A stretch of DNA of 13,786 nt from Methylovulum sp. Its GTDB lineage: Bacteria > Pseudomonadota > Gammaproteobacteria > Methylococcales > Methylomonadaceae. Numbering within the stretch: the stretch's first letter is position 1; each line of letters opens with the position of its first letter. Made by a program: the position numbers and the translations under genes. The stretch spans positions 1 to 13,786 of the forward strand of contig JAQTNZ010000022.1 in the NCBI GenBank assembly GCA_028713595.1, written 5' to 3'. Shown piece after piece: positions 1 through 7,085 of the stretch. The notes beneath the pieces were generated by a model that saw only the letters and a list, made by a program, of their open reading frames with translations, did not search any database and was not told where the DNA came from.

Positions 1-104
1 GGGCAGCTGGGCATACGGTTTCATGGCTTTTTGGCGGTTCAGGATAGGGGTTGGTATTTTAACCTGTCGACGCTTATATAGTCAGCAACATTTAGGAAAG
101 ATGT

Positions 105-347
105 CTAATAAAACCGCCCTTGTTCAAGGCGGCATTTCATGTCGCTGGCAAACACGGTGCATGATGTTCCGCGAGTCGCTAGGCGTAGCTGAAAGAACAG
201 GTTGCCAGTGATGCGGTTATGCTTTTCGCCAGCGCCCGCCATAGCATAGCAATCGCCATCTATATATTCATGCTTGCGCTCGTTTGCCGCTTCCCAGTGT
301 AAATAGTCCTGTTCAGTGATGCCGTGTTTTTGCAATAAAGCACCCAT
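105..347 (-). pseudogene. Truncated Uma2-family (DUF820) nuclease-like protein
   Basis: The 80-residue product matches the N-terminal half of Uma2/DUF820 proteins, which are usually about 180-200 residues with a restriction-endonuclease-like fold. Visible landmarks are the ITEQDYLHWE opening, HEYIDGDCYAMAGAGEKHNRI near residues 26-46 and a SDMKCRL strand near residues 68-74. The family normally continues with a YPDV-type segment and the D/E-x-K catalytic end. Here a TAG stop follows the RFY residues, and the next codons in that frame do not resemble the family. The start is supported by AGAGG about 7 nt upstream of the ATG. It begins 11 nt after the pqqB stop, so the two are probably co-transcribed. 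Uma2 genes are often mobile and abundant in some bacteria. The fragment is probably inactive because the catalytic half is missing. The family call is fairly secure; the pseudogene call is inferred. Confidence 0.7.
107..132 (-). terminator. Hairpin with T-rich tail at the end of the Uma2 fragment
   Basis: Read on the minus strand, a GC-rich stem (five pairs, a one-base bulge, two more pairs, loop of 4) is followed at once by TTTTATTA, the pattern of a Rho-independent terminator. It lies inside the last codons of the truncated Uma2 frame and could end the pqqB transcript. Confidence 0.4.
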
Positions 348-358
348 GCCGATACCTC

Positions 359-1270
359 TTACAAATCTATTTCCAGCCCATCATAAGCGACTTCGATGCC
401 GTGGGCGGTGAGTATCTTGCGCTCGTTGGAATCATCGTCCAAAATCGGGTTGGTGTTATTGATGTGTATCAAAATTTTGCGCTTTTCACCGATGCCATCC
501 AGCACCTCAATCATGCCGTCTGCGCCGGATTGGGGTAAGTGGCCGATTTCCCGCGCCCGTTTTTGGCTGATGCCTTGCGTGACCATTTCATCGTTAGTCC
601 AAAACGTACCATCGACCATGACGCAATCGGCGGTTTGCATGGCCGCCAGCACATGCGGTTCTATCTCGCCTAAGCCGGGTGAGTAAAAGACTTTTTTGCC
701 CGTGGATAGTTGCTCGATAATCACGCCGATGTTGTCGCCGTCGTGCGGGTCATAACGGTGTGGGGAGTAGGGCGGGGCTTTGCTTTTTAAGGCTTGGGTG
801 TAAAAACGCAGGTCGTCAATGCCGGGGATGGTGAAGCTGCTGCCGTCCACGGGTACGGGGTGGTGGTTGACGGTGCAGTAATGCGCCAGCATGTTAAATA
901 AGGGGAAGCCGCTGGTCAAATCTTGGCGGACCATTTCCGTGCAGTAGACTTCCAACGGCTTGCCTTCGCGCAGCATCAGCATCCCTGTGGTGTGGTCAAT
1001 CTGGCTGTCAATCAGCATAATGGCCTTAATGCCGGTGTCGCGGATGCCGTTTTTCGGTTGGATGGCGGGAAAGGCTTCCAGTTGCGCACGGATGTCCGGC
1101 GAGGTGTTGAACAACAGCCAGTTGCGGTTATCGGTGCTGACGGCGATGGACGATTGGGTACGCGCCGTGCCGTTCATTTCGTTATGGCGCAAACGGTGGC
1201 AGTTATGGCAGTTGCAGTTCCATTGCGGGAAACCGCCACCGGCGGCTGAACCTAAGACTCTAATTTTCAT
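359..1270 (-). CDS. pqqB: PqqB, coenzyme PQQ biosynthesis protein B
   Basis: PqqB is a metallo-beta-lactamase-fold protein needed for pyrroloquinoline quinone synthesis. It is proposed to hydroxylate the PqqA-derived Glu-Tyr intermediate before PqqC acts. The 303-residue product has the family's usual length (about 305). It opens with [19 protein letters not shown], followed by the C19-x-C21-x2-C24 structural metal site. It carries the DxxxDH metal motif (DSQIDHTTG, residues 88-96) and the HINNTNP motif near residues 269-275. An upstream in-frame TTG at 1285 would add five residues, but ATG at 1270 gives the family N-terminus. No strong ribosome binding site precedes it. Neither a pqqA-like small gene upstream nor pqqC downstream is visible; the next gene is the Uma2 fragment. 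PQQ serves periplasmic quinoprotein dehydrogenases such as methanol dehydrogenase, which fits a methylotroph. Confidence 0.96.
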   Translation of the reverse strand: MKIRVLGSAAGGGFPQWNCNCHNCHRLRHNEMNGTARTQSSIAVSTDNRNWLLFNTSPDIRAQLEAFPAIQPKNGIRDTGIKAIMLIDSQIDHTTGMLMLREGKPLEVYCTEMVRQDLTSGFPLFNMLAHYCTVNHHPVPVDGSSFTIPGIDDLRFYTQALKSKAPPYSPHRYDPHDGDNIGVIIEQLSTGKKVFYSPGLGEIEPHVLAAMQTADCVMVDGTFWTNDEMVTQGISQKRAREIGHLPQSGADGMIEVLDGIGEKRKILIHINNTNPILDDDSNERKILTAHGIEVAYDGLEIDL

Positions 1271-1592
1271 TTTTTTTATAACCAATTAAGGGGAGGGGGA
1301 AGATGTTGGCTTAAGGGCTGTTTTTAGGGTGATGTACCGCACTGTAAGCTTTTAAGACACACCCACAAAGGCCGCTGTGGCGTGGGCATAAGCTTTGATT
1401 GTACCGGATTATCGGCTAGGTCGAAAATCCTTAGGCGGGCTTTGGCTAGGACTTATGGCTTGTGCCGTACACTTAAGCTTGTTTGCTCTCTCCGGCTGGC
1501 AGAAATTATGTTTTAACAACTTTAAGGTTAAGTTATGATTTAATAAAATTAAACACCACCCGTTGACATAAGGTTTAGCCATGAAAAATAAC
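1271..1592. other. Intergenic region upstream of pqqB
   Basis: This roughly 320 bp lies between the divergent starts of pqqB and the exported hypothetical gene, so promoters for both are expected here. I see no pqqA-like peptide with the E-x3-Y core on the minus strand. The motif TAAGCTT occurs three times (AAGCTT at 1346, 1390 and 1475) without clear function. A TTGACA hexamer at 1563-1568 could be a plus-strand -35 box, but no good -10 box follows. Confidence 0.4.
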
Positions 1593-1616
1593 GGAGCGCG
1601 GGCATCTTGCCCGCAA
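1593..1616 (+). repeat. REP-like GC-rich hairpin repeat, copy A
   Basis: A 24-bp unit with core gcgggcatcttgcccgc (7-bp stem, loop TCT) preceded by GGAGC. The same unit recurs at 2278-2301 (plus), 2330-2353 (minus), 8700-8721 (plus) and, altered, at 8727-8748 (minus). This copy sits between a possible ATG at 1581 and the likelier start of the downstream gene at 1662. Read as protein it gives GARASCPQ, a string I take as repeat translation rather than a real N-terminus. Confidence 0.85.
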
Positions 1617-1661
1617 ATCCTTAAAAGCCCAAATGTAAATTATAAAACGATAGGAATCGAC

Positions 1662-2204
1662 ATGGCCTATAAACAGATAGTGGCGTTAATGATAACAGGG
1701 CTTGTTTTTAGCCTGGGGGTGTTTGCAGACCCGACCCAGCCGTTGACTGTTGGGGAGGCATATCAAGCTATCCCGCATCAGCAGACGCGCTTTGATCCGC
1801 TGTCAACCGCGCTAATGGATGGTGAAGAAAAACAGTTTCTTGACCTGTTTTTTGGTTTGACCGATCTTGCGTTGGTGGAGCGGGTGTCCGTGCAACTGGC
1901 TAAGGCGCAAGGGGCTGAGGTTGGCGATCATTATGCGGATATTTTGGAGCGGTTACAGGCGTTGCATGTGCCGGCCAAACTGGCCTTGGCACATCATTTG
2001 GTGATTGCGGCGGTTACGGATCAGCAGGCTTCTCTGCAAAGTTGGAATGGCATCAGCACTTTTAACGCCCAAGACCCGTTGGTGGAAAGTGCCCATCAAA
2101 AGTTGCTGCAAGCCTATAGTGAGCTGATGCGTCTATACCCGCAAGAAAATGCGCACACTAAGCAGGCTTTTTTCGATCACTTGTGCGGGCTTGATTTCAA
2201 ATGA
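1662..2204 (+). CDS. Exported hypothetical protein with Sec-type signal peptide
   Basis: The 180-residue product starts MAYKQIVALMITG and has a hydrophobic stretch at residues 6-21 ending near VFA|DP, which suggests signal peptidase I cleavage and a periplasmic location. The mature part is mostly helical and alternates Leu, Ala and Gln-rich segments. It has one cysteine (CGLDFK at the C-terminus) and no catalytic motif that I recognise. The start at 1662 is chosen because AGGA lies 6 nt upstream and a signal peptide follows. An in-frame ATG at 1581 would add 27 residues, but these are largely the translation of a REP-like repeat. It stands alone, divergent from pqqB. I do not recognise the family. 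The coding call is good because length, start signal and signal peptide agree; the function is unknown. Confidence 0.75.
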   Translation: MAYKQIVALMITGLVFSLGVFADPTQPLTVGEAYQAIPHQQTRFDPLSTALMDGEEKQFLDLFFGLTDLALVERVSVQLAKAQGAEVGDHYADILERLQALHVPAKLALAHHLVIAAVTDQQASLQSWNGISTFNAQDPLVESAHQKLLQAYSELMRLYPQENAHTKQAFFDHLCGLDFK

Positions 2205-2277
2205 TAGGGGGGGCGAAAGGTAATAGAGCGCAGCAAGCCCGGCACATCGCAAGGGGGCAAGTAGCCACGGCTGTGGT

Positions 2278-2353
2278 GGAGCGCGGGCGTCTCGCCCGCA
2301 ACGCTTTTATTTTTTGGATTCGCCCTATTTTGCGGGCAAGATGCCCGCGCTCC
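2278..2353. repeat. Inverted pair of REP-like hairpins (BIME-like)
   Basis: Two 24-bp copies of the REP-like unit face each other: 2278-2301 (plus) and 2330-2353 (minus), 28 bp apart. They differ at two of 24 positions once one is reversed. The left copy reads gcgggcgtctcgcccgc, the right one (reversed) gcgggcatcttgcccgc. The two changes pair with each other, so both stems remain perfect. Each unit can fold alone, or the two can pair into one long hairpin. It lies 3' of the exported hypothetical gene and could protect or terminate its transcript. Confidence 0.85.
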
Positions 2354-2558
2354 GTGCGCTGAGCCGCCAAAACCGGGGCATTTCGTCATAGTGTGCAAAA
2401 GCCTCGGCAATGGGGTCTTTTGACAGGAACAAATGGAACAGTGCCGCAAAGCCTTTGGTGGTGGGGGCAAAAGAGCTGCCACACTCGACCATGCCATTGG
2501 CATCATCGAAAGGGATGACGCTGGCGGCATTAAGCTGTCGCGGTTCTGCCCGACAGTC
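2325..2558 (-). pseudogene. Decayed coding fragment of unknown origin
   Basis: A minus-strand frame stays open for 77 codons between stops. Its middle reads like real protein: VIPFDDANGMVECGSSF, then a helical part with LFHLFLSKDPIAEAF and HYDEMPRFW. The end of the frame is the translated REP-like repeat (SAGILPAK), so the original C-terminus is gone. The upstream side runs into the hairpin at 2540-2578 and a stop, so the N-terminus is gone too. The only ATG in this frame is at 2492, giving 55 residues. The pattern suggests a small gene trimmed at both sides by repeats. A vague resemblance to SMI1/KNR4 (SUKH) proteins in the IPF...SF...FL spacing was considered but is too weak to name it. Confidence 0.35.
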
Positions 2559-2578
2559 TCACAGTCGGGCAGAACCGC
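2540..2578. repeat. Perfect 15-bp stem hairpin
   Basis: The arms gcggttctgcccgac (2540-2554) and gtcgggcagaaccgc (2564-2578) are perfect inverted copies with a 9-nt loop. No T-run follows on either strand, so it is not a typical intrinsic terminator. Its sequence differs from the REP-like unit elsewhere. It abuts the upstream end of the decayed frame. Confidence 0.8.
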
Positions 2579-3247
2579 TTGCAGGCCTTACATCATTTTA
2601 TCTTGTTGATATTCCGCAATAAATGCGCCATTTATGGTTTTTTGGCTAATCAATGGCTTATGTCATTTCCATCGGCATGATGTGGTGATGTGGAAACAGA
2701 AACTGTTGCTTGTCTGCTGATAGAAAAACATTTTAGGACACGGGTCAGCGTTAACCGAATGACAGGGATGGTGGCGATACTCTCACTGCCTAAGTCTTAG
2801 CTATTTTGCTGTTTTAAACCTAGCGGGCTGTGTTGGTAAAAGGCCGAAACAAGCAATAACTGGTGGTTTGCTGCTTATATGGCAACACCAATAACCAAGT
2901 GTTTTTATTATTTTATAGTAAATTCAATCTCTTGAGTAATGGCATGTAAATTGACTATTAGATGCCATACACGGGTAAATTTAAAATGTGACAGCCAGTG
3001 TTTGTTTTTTTTTTCAATACAGATTTACATGAAAAGCACTACATACTGTAATCAATTTGTCATGCTTTAGTTGTATCTTACCTAACAGGCGTTTTTGGGC
3101 TATTCGCTTTGGGCTGATTGAAAAAGTTTGAAACTATATCAGCTAACCTCATCCCCGTAAGGGCCATTGCTCTTCGGTGTTGGATTCACGCTGTAAAACA
3201 GATGTTAAATGACTTATAACCACACACTCAACCTAAAAGCTGACGAA
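2579..3247. other. Gene-poor AT-rich intergenic region
   Basis: About 670 bp without a convincing reading frame on either strand. It is more AT-rich than the flanking genes, with homopolymer tracts such as a run of ten T near 3003-3014. It should hold the sulfatase promoter, but I cannot point to a clear -35/-10 pair. No tRNA-like or riboswitch-like fold was recognised. Confidence 0.4.
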
Positions 3248-4819
3248 ATGAATAATACTATTAAACGCCGGGAATTTTTGTCTTACCTTGTTAAGGCGGG
3301 TGTTTCAGCGTCAGCTTTGCTGTCCTTGAAGTCGCCTCTCGCCCAACAAATTACCTCCGCTATCCTTGAATCTAGCGCCCAAAAGCCCAATGTGCTTATG
3401 TTGTGTATTGATGACTTAAACGATTGGGTCGGGGTTTTAGGCGGTTATCCAGGAGTCCACACACCGAATATTGATGCCCTCGCGCAAAGTGGGATGCTTT
3501 ATACCAACGCCCATGCCGCCGCGCCGTCGTGCAGCCCGTCAAGGGCCGCCACATTGTTCAGTTATTACCCCTTTAAGTCAGGTGTTTATAGCAATAAGCA
3601 ATATTTTGACCAAAGCCCTAACTTTGACAACCGGATTTCATTGCCGTATTTCTTTAAGCTGAATGGTTATGACACTTACGGAACGGGCAAAATCTTTCAT
3701 GGCCGTGACGACAAAGCCTGGACTTATTGGGAAGATTGCGAAACTTCACCACAATGCACCATTAAAGGATCGGTCAAAAATAGATTAGGCGATCCGGGAA
3801 AAATCGAGCCTCATACCCTATCCAGCGAGCAAGGCGTAGCCAATGTCGCCCCGTATTACACGACCCAAACCCATCCTGATGCCATCCGCACCCAATGGCT
3901 GTGTGAACAGGTTTTGCAACAATCCCATACCGCCCCTTTCTTTGCGGCACTGGGGCTTATCAAGCCGCACGCGCCGTATATTTGCCCACAAGAATTTTTT
4001 GACCTCTACCCACTGGAGGACATCGCCTTGCCGCCAGGTATGTTGGGAAGCATTGCCGCCGCCGAACATGACTTACATGATGTACCAGAACGGATTGCCA
4101 AATCCCATCGTTATGGGAAACGAGGTTCCATGCTTAAAGTGTTAAAAAACAATGAGCTAAACCGCTATATCCAAGGTTATCTGGCTAACATCAGCTTTGC
4201 CGACTGGTGTGTGGGGCAAGCGTTGGCAGCCCTCAACAACGGCCCCAACAAAGACAATACGTTGGTCATGCTGTGGAGTGACCATGGCTATCAGATGGGC
4301 GAGAAAGTGCGCATGACCAAATACTCGGTATGGGAGCACTCAACACGGGTCCCGCTGATTTTTGCAGGCCCTGGCATTACCCCGGGCGTTTATGCCAAGC
4401 CCGTTTCCTTAATGGACATTTATCCTACGTTAACCGACTGGTGTTTGGGTGTCGAGCCTGATGGCTTGGACGGCATCTCTTTTGCCCGCCAGTTGCGCGG
4501 GACCGTTGACGGCATCCCCCGCGTGGTGGTCACCACCCACGGCTATGACGGGATCATCACGAAGAAACACTCGGATTTGGTTTTTGCCGCCCGGACAGAG
4601 CGTTATCGGCTTATCCGTTATAGCAATGAAACCCAAACGGGCTTTGACTATGAGTTGTATGACCATTCCACAGACCCTTACGAAACCAACAATTTGCTTG
4701 CGAATGGAAAATTGACCCTTTTTCAGCAGACGGCGTTTGCAAAGATGGACGCGTTATTCCCTAACTTGTCGGCAGTGTCACCGCCTACAGGCAGTTCAAG
4801 CAAAACCATAGATGACTAA
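3248..4819 (+). CDS. Tat-exported sulfatase, iduronate-2-sulfatase-like
   Basis: The 523-residue product is a family S1 (formylglycine-dependent) sulfatase, hydrolysing sulfate esters, probably on a carbohydrate or other organic sulfate. Metal-binding D55-D56 follow KPNVLMLC. The nucleophile site is C95-S-P-S-R99, where C95 would be converted to formylglycine. Further landmarks are GKIFHG (147-152, K148 and H151), IKPHAPY (238-244), WSDHGYQMGEK (343-353, D345 and H346) and HSTRVPLIFAGPG. The N-terminus has a twin-arginine signal, K6-R-R-E-F-L, with a hydrophobic stretch to about residue 32. That fits export of a folded, already modified enzyme. An in-frame ATG at 3209 would place 13 residues before the Tat motif; 3248 is preferred, though neither has a good ribosome binding site. 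No maturase (FGE or anSME) lies nearby. The LNDWVG and DIYPTLTDWC segments match iduronate-2-sulfatase-type members, but the substrate cannot be read from sequence. Confidence 0.92.
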   Translation: MNNTIKRREFLSYLVKAGVSASALLSLKSPLAQQITSAILESSAQKPNVLMLCIDDLNDWVGVLGGYPGVHTPNIDALAQSGMLYTNAHAAAPSCSPSRAATLFSYYPFKSGVYSNKQYFDQSPNFDNRISLPYFFKLNGYDTYGTGKIFHGRDDKAWTYWEDCETSPQCTIKGSVKNRLGDPGKIEPHTLSSEQGVANVAPYYTTQTHPDAIRTQWLCEQVLQQSHTAPFFAALGLIKPHAPYICPQEFFDLYPLEDIALPPGMLGSIAAAEHDLHDVPERIAKSHRYGKRGSMLKVLKNNELNRYIQGYLANISFADWCVGQALAALNNGPNKDNTLVMLWSDHGYQMGEKVRMTKYSVWEHSTRVPLIFAGPGITPGVYAKPVSLMDIYPTLTDWCLGVEPDGLDGISFARQLRGTVDGIPRVVVTTHGYDGIITKKHSDLVFAARTERYRLIRYSNETQTGFDYELYDHSTDPYETNNLLANGKLTLFQQTAFAKMDALFPNLSAVSPPTGSSSKTIDD

Positions 4820-4854
4820 AAAATCTCTCTTGGAATAAATAGTAGGGAAATTAA

Positions 4855-5241
4855 ATGGAATATTTATTCGAAGATGTAAATTTATCCAGCATCTTTTTTT
4901 CTAAAAATGGCCGGACACTTAATATCGAATTTATCAATATGCACGATGGTGGGTTTCTTGCCGGATTAATTTTAGACCATCTGATGATTTTCAATTATAA
5001 CAATGCCTTTGATGACGATGAAGAGGGCTTGCCTGTCTATGTTGGTGAGGTGACGTGCCGAGAACTTACGGCTAAGGAAGCGCCCTTGGAGCTGCTTAGG
5101 CTTGGCTACCTATTTATTAAACACGAAGGGGGTATAATCGGCCCTGCTGCGGGGAAGCTTTTTCTTCTTCATATAGCAGGCGGGGAGGTGTCTATTGATA
5201 TTGTCTGTGGCAATTACAACACCGCAAGACGCATTCCGTAA
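4855..5241 (+). CDS. Small hypothetical protein downstream of the sulfatase
   Basis: The 128-residue product starts MEYLFEDVNLSS and has AGGGAA about 5 nt upstream of the ATG, a good ribosome binding site. It begins 35 bp after the sulfatase stop and could share its transcript. It has no signal peptide or membrane helix. Alternating hydrophobic residues suggest mainly beta structure, with an acidic loop (FDDDEEG, about residues 52-58) and a glycine-rich turn (HEGGIIGPAAG). The layout (strand, INMHDGG turn, strand, acidic loop, short helix, strands) resembles small single-domain proteins often seen as immunity-type or accessory proteins, but I cannot place it in a named family. No polymorphic toxin is present beside it. 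A cytoplasmic location is inferred from the lack of a signal. Confidence 0.7.
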   Translation: MEYLFEDVNLSSIFFSKNGRTLNIEFINMHDGGFLAGLILDHLMIFNYNNAFDDDEEGLPVYVGEVTCRELTAKEAPLELLRLGYLFIKHEGGIIGPAAGKLFLLHIAGGEVSIDIVCGNYNTARRIP

Positions 5242-5268
5242 CGTGATAAGGTGTATTCTATTTATAGT

Positions 5269-5312
5269 AATATATTGATTGTTAATAATAATTTATTAAC
5301 TTAATGGCAGTG
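5269..5312 (+). repeat. 44-bp AT-rich interspersed repeat, solitary copy
   Basis: This unit opens AATATATTGATT and ends TTAACTTAATGGCAGTG. It matches 11891-11934 at about 37 of 44 positions with equal length and no gaps. A further 44-bp copy lies reversed at 11673-11716, and a partial one at about 11740-11779. Here it is a single unit between the hypothetical gene and the glutamine amidotransferase, while the other copies build the large palindrome upstream of mutS. Confidence 0.75.
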
Positions 5313-5386
5313 GGGGCCTGCACGGGTGCTGTGCTGATTTAGGTGTCCGCTTGTTTTTCTTGCTTAACTTAAGCCCCCCCTCTTTT

Positions 5387-6109
5387 ATGGCTATCCACAC
5401 ATTGACGATTATCAAGGCCGGGTCAACCTTCCCCAGCATCCGGCAACGTTATGGCGATTTTGACGATTGGATCACCAGTGGCTGTGGCTTGGCCGCCGAG
5501 TTGGTCGCGGTGGTTGATGTGGCCGCAGGGGAGGCCTTGCCAGCGGTGGATAGCCTGTCAGCGGTCATCATCACCGGCTCCCATGCGATGGTGACTGAAC
5601 AGGCGGCATGGATGCAAGAGGTTGAGGCTTGGCTGGCGCAAGTGCTGGCGCGGTCGGTGCCGGTGCTGGGCATTTGTTTCGGCCACCAGTTGTTGGCGCA
5701 CGCGATGGCGGGGCAGGTGGCTTATCATCCGCACGGCCAAGAGATAGGCACGGTCGCCGTCACCCTGACGGAGACGGGCAAACAGGATAAGTTATTGGGC
5801 GGCTTGCCGGAGGTGTTTTTGGCACAGGCCAGCCATGCCCAAACCGTCAGCGTTTTGCCCGCCCACGCGCTACGCTTGGCGGGCAACCCGTTTGAAGCCA
5901 ACCACGCTTTCCGTCTGGGCGAAAACGCTTGGGGCGTGCAGTTCCATCCCGAATTTTCCGCCGACATCATGCAGGCTTATGTTAGCGAAGAAGAAGCGGA
6001 ATTGCGGGAAGAGGGCTTTGATACTGACACCTTACAAACGGCGATAGCCGAGACTCCGGCAGCCTACGCCTTGCTGGCACGGTTTATGGATATAGTGGCG
6101 GCTCGTTAG
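5387..6109 (+). CDS. Class I glutamine amidotransferase, GMP synthase-like
   Basis: The 240-residue product is a stand-alone class I (GATase1) domain. The nucleophile elbow is GICFGHQLLAHAMAG with C97, and the rest of the triad is in QFHPEF with H187 and E189. The N-terminal MAIHTLTIIKAGSTFP and the IITGSHAMVTE segment (61-71) match the GMP-synthase-like amidotransferases that lack a synthase domain. Such enzymes release ammonia from glutamine or hydrolyse gamma-glutamyl compounds; the acceptor here is unknown. ATG at 5387 gives the family N-terminus. A TTG at 5351 with AGGTG five bases upstream would add 12 residues (FFLLNLSPPSF) and is less likely, although 5387 has no visible ribosome binding site. 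It is alone on its strand and converges on the next gene, with 29 bp between stops. Confidence 0.9.
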   Translation: MAIHTLTIIKAGSTFPSIRQRYGDFDDWITSGCGLAAELVAVVDVAAGEALPAVDSLSAVIITGSHAMVTEQAAWMQEVEAWLAQVLARSVPVLGICFGHQLLAHAMAGQVAYHPHGQEIGTVAVTLTETGKQDKLLGGLPEVFLAQASHAQTVSVLPAHALRLAGNPFEANHAFRLGENAWGVQFHPEFSADIMQAYVSEEEAELREEGFDTDTLQTAIAETPAAYALLARFMDIVAAR

Positions 6110-6138
6110 TGCCGGAGGCCTGCCCTCGCCACAGGGAC

Positions 6139-6870
6139 TTACAGCTTCTTCAACGCCGCCAACCTGTCTTGGATAGACGTGGCGGCGGGGGCTTTGCCGC
6201 TGACCGCGTCCATCGCCGCCTTAATGTCGGGGTTGTCTTCGGCTTGGGTCGGTTGCAGCAAGCTGGCTTTGCGGTTGGCGGCATCGGCGGCGGCCAGCGA
6301 GTTTTCGGCCAACTTGTTGATGTGATCGAGGGCACTGCTTAACGAAGAGGAACTGCCGGACAGGCCACTAGCCATTTTGGCGGCTTCGGCCTTGTCTTGG
6401 GCGCGTTCTTTCAGCAATTCGGCGTGGGCCATTTGCCTTTTTGCTTGTTCCAGGGTATGGCGGGCGGTTTTCAGTTTGTCGGCATATTGCTTGACCAAGC
6501 CCTCCAGCTCGTCCATGTACAGCTTGGCATCATCGGCTTCTTGCTTTTCCCGCTCAATATCCGGCTGCATGTCTTCAAGCAACGTGACCAATTGATTAAG
6601 GGCGGCGGCTTTTTCGGGGTTGGCCTGTAAAAATTCCGCCGCCGCCAGCCGTTGGTTGTACAGCGCGGTGATGGCTTCGGCCTCTTTGTGTTCTTTTTCC
6701 CACGCTTTTTTGGCGTTGGAAAACGACAGGTTGAGCTTATCAAACTTTTCTTCTATTTCGGCAATCGCCGCCTCGGTCGCCCCTTCAGGGTCAAATTTCA
6801 CAATCGCTTCGCCTAATAATCTGGAAATGTCCTTGGCTTTTTGGATTCCGTAATTTTTAAAAAATAACAT
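6139..6870 (-). CDS. Coiled-coil protein, possibly PspA/IM30-like
   Basis: The 243-residue product is almost wholly helical, rich in Ala, Glu, Lys and Gln, with long heptad-like stretches at about residues 28-165. A serine-rich break (GLSGSSSSLSS) lies near 170-180. A second helix follows, then an Ala/Pro-rich linker and the short end IQDRLAALKKL. There is no signal peptide or membrane helix, so it is probably cytoplasmic or peripheral to the membrane. The overall plan (short N-terminal helix, long helical hairpin, short C-terminal helix) resembles PspA/IM30 (bacterial ESCRT-III-like) proteins, and AWEKEHKEAEAI recalls a PspA region. The PspA N-terminal consensus is not clear, so this is a loose structural guess. 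GAGGA about 10 nt before the ATG supports the start. It is convergent with the amidotransferase gene and downstream of the propeller gene on the same strand. Confidence 0.75.
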   Translation of the reverse strand: MLFFKNYGIQKAKDISRLLGEAIVKFDPEGATEAAIAEIEEKFDKLNLSFSNAKKAWEKEHKEAEAITALYNQRLAAAEFLQANPEKAAALNQLVTLLEDMQPDIEREKQEADDAKLYMDELEGLVKQYADKLKTARHTLEQAKRQMAHAELLKERAQDKAEAAKMASGLSGSSSSLSSALDHINKLAENSLAAADAANRKASLLQPTQAEDNPDIKAAMDAVSGKAPAATSIQDRLAALKKL

Positions 6871-6974
6871 GGTGGGCTGTTCCTCGTGGGGTAGGGTTAA
6901 AAGGAGGCGTATAAGCGCTTAAGTTTAACGGGACAGGCCATCATAGTACAGCATCAGCCTTTGTGGGCGTGCGT

Positions 6975-6999
6975 GCCGGGCAGAAACGGCCTGCCCGGC
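6975..6999. repeat. Hairpin between two minus-strand genes
   Basis: The arms gccgggcag and ctgcccggc form a perfect 9-bp stem with a 7-nt loop. On the plus strand it is followed by TTTGTCTGTT, a weak terminator pattern. On the minus strand no T-run follows. It lies between the propeller gene's end and the coiled-coil gene's start. Confidence 0.6.
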
Positions 7000-7032
7000 T
7001 TTGTCTGTTGGCGGGTGTTGCAATGTGGCCCA

Positions 7033-7076
7033 CCGGATGCTTTTGACGCTAAAAAAACAGCGTCAGTGGCATCCGG
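7033..7076 (-). terminator. Two-tier hairpin after the propeller gene
   Basis: An outer 8-bp stem (ccggatgc / gcatccgg), a 3-by-3 internal loop and an inner 7-bp stem (tgacgct / agcgtca) surround a loop containing seven A (seven T on the minus strand). It lies 9 nt beyond the minus-strand stop at 7086. There is no T-run after the stem, so a terminator or 3'-end stabiliser role is inferred from position and stem strength. Confidence 0.55.
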
Positions 7077-7085
7077 GCGCTTTCA

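Noticed and set aside
1..24. Possible start of a minus-strand gene (MKPYAQLP) running off the left edge
   Set aside because: Only eight codons are visible and no ribosome binding site precedes the ATG, so it cannot be supported.
923..1289. Plus-strand frames inside pqqB
   Set aside because: They are antisense shadows of a well-supported gene.
1346..1480. Three TAAGCTT motifs as a regulator binding array
   Set aside because: Spacing is uneven, flanks differ and a 7-mer repeated three times in AT-rich DNA can be chance.
2177..2530. 117-residue minus-strand frame containing ARASCPQ and AGETPALHHSRG
   Set aside because: These strings are the translation of the REP-like repeats and flanks; no start signal or protein-like composition.
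6109..6853. Plus-strand frames opposite the coiled-coil gene
   Set aside because: They mirror the strongly biased codons of the minus-strand gene, which has its own ribosome site and regular heptads.
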